Assembly (NCBI GenBank): GCA_018266175.1
Contig: JAFEAY010000003.1
Location: 1-64,000, forward strand
Reading direction: 5' to 3'
DNA from: Candidatus Dependentiae bacterium
GTDB lineage: Bacteria; Babelota; Babeliae; Babelales; RVW-14
Length of the DNA stretch: 64,000 nucleotides
Shown here: piece after piece, positions 63,335 through 64,000 of the stretch
Position numbering within the stretch: the first letter of the stretch is position 1
How the letters are laid out: every line of letters begins with the position of its first letter
Notes under the pieces: model-generated
Database searches by the model: none
What the model was told of the DNA's origin: nothing
The model's input: the letters and a program-made list of their open reading frames with translations, nothing else
Program-made: the position numbers and the translations under genes

Positions 63335-64000
63335 CGAACTCCCAACAACCTTTCAATGTCGAATGTAATTTTTAATGCGCAAAGATCTTGTTCAGGATTA
63401 ATTAAGTTATTTCCCGTGACGATCGATGCAACAAAATGCTCAACTTCTTGTTTGAGTGGATTGTCTCTATAAACAAAAAGATGCTCAATACTGCTTTCTT
63501 GTTTGTATTTTAATTGATCTGATCCCACTTGAACACTGCTGCTTGCATGGCGATGAATGGCAATGTCTTGTGTTGTAAAATCAAGTTTGATGTATTCATT
63601 TTTTTGATGCATCGACATGGTTCGTTTTTTAACTTGCGATGCACGGCTTGAAACAACGTGAGCAGTTGTCCCATTAGCAAAGTTCAGTTGGACACTTGCA
63701 ACATCGCATGATGAAGAATATACCTTATTTCCATGAGCACTGATGGAAGTAACAGGAGAATCGATTAAATTTAAAATGATATCAAGGTCATGAATCATCA
63801 AATCTAAAACAACGCTGTCACCCTGTACTCGGGGAGAGAAGGGGCCCATTCGATGACTTTCGATAACAAATGGTTTATCGATAATTTTTTTGAGCTCTTG
63901 AACAGCACCATTAAAGCGTTCTATGTGGCCAACATGGAGTGCGCGATTATTTTTTTTTGCAATTTCAAAAAGTTCTTCAGCTTCATAAAGGTGCTTAGTA
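63331..64000 (-). CDS. Gfo/Idh/MocA-family oxidoreductase, N-terminus outside window
   Basis: The reading frame stays open to the right edge, so the ATG at 63849 is internal and only the C-terminal part (about 223 residues) is visible. It has V-G-H-I-E-R-F-N, then D-L-M-I-H-D-L-D (the family's H-D-x-D motif), and the substrate domain of beta strands to the end. The NAD-binding Rossmann half is missing here. It overlaps lpxI by four bases, so it belongs to a lipid A gene set; a sugar-nucleotide dehydrogenase such as GnnA is possible, but the class cannot be set from this part. Confidence 0.9.
   Translation of the reverse strand, partial: TKHLYEAEELFEIAKKNNRALHVGHIERFNGAVQELKKIIDKPFVIESHRMGPFSPRVQGDSVVLDLMIHDLDIILNLIDSPVTSISAHGNKVYSSSCDVASVQLNFANGTTAHVVSSRASQVKKRTMSMHQKNEYIKLDFTTQDIAIHRHASSSVQVGSDQLKYKQESSIEHLFVYRDNPLKQEVEHFVASIVTGNNLINPEQDLCALKITFDIERLLGVR

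Noticed and set aside
63331-63849. A complete 172-residue oxidoreductase starting at 63849
   Set aside because: The frame stays open to the right edge and continues with family-like sequence (V-G-H-I-E-R-F-N), so the gene is cut by the window, not short.
1-64000. Insertion sequences or prophage
   Set aside because: I found no transposase, integrase or phage structural gene and no terminal inverted repeats around any gene block.

Overview
The window reads as chromosome of a small-genome, host-associated, diderm bacterium. It carries lipid A genes (lpxB, lpxI), heptose synthesis (hldE), at least three beta-barrel-like outer-membrane proteins, peptidoglycan and division genes (murB, murD, ftsW, an amidase) and many secreted proteins of unknown function. 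Intracellular life in a eukaryote is suggested by a secreted ubiquitin-protease-like protein, ankyrin and HEAT-like repeat proteins, and a queuine-salvage pair (yhhQ-tgt). The DNA looks AT-rich. The mix fits Candidatus Dependentiae (TM6), amoeba- and protist-associated bacteria; that assignment is inference from gene content, not from a marker gene.

Layout. 1-14.2 kb: a surface-protein locus on the + strand. It holds two copies of a pair (membrane-anchored coiled-coil protein followed by a roughly 520-residue barrel protein), and between them a beta-propeller/beta-helix protein and a giant secreted protein of about 2300 residues with a roughly 1000-residue Asn-rich, Cys-pair-containing coiled-coil repeat tract. 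14.4-21.9 kb: an AAA/PD-(D/E)XK protein, then pgsA-pgpA (phosphatidylglycerol), gyrA, dprA and maf. 22-25.3 kb: secreted proteins, including a triplicated ankyrin-like one. 25.7-31.9 kb: amidase, murB, the queuine pair, a membrane-anchored SAMHD1-like HD protein, and a second CDP-alcohol phosphatidyltransferase. 32.2-34.8 kb: three paralogous small membrane proteins with different C-terminal tails, and a helical secreted protein leading into lpxB. 35.9-46.2 kb: ssb, a barrel protein, argS, lepA, an HspR-like regulator, a 990-residue HEAT-like protein and htpX. 46.3-53.6 kb: small secreted proteins, the ubiquitin-protease-like protein, tRNA-Leu(AAG), secD, tRNA-Met(CAT), plsY and an ATP-dependent DNA ligase. 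53.7-64 kb: a sugar-phosphate synthase homologue without its catalytic residues, hldE, an ankyrin protein, murD-ftsW, an 848-residue secreted protein, and lpxI with a Gfo/Idh/MocA oxidoreductase cut by the right edge.

Together the housekeeping genes build the envelope (phospholipid head groups and acylation, lipid A, heptose core, peptidoglycan). The accessory genes are nearly all exported and could face the host. The strongest candidates for undescribed biology are the 1-14 kb surface locus, the ubiquitin-protease-like effector, the queuine-type Tgt operon and the three-member small membrane protein family.
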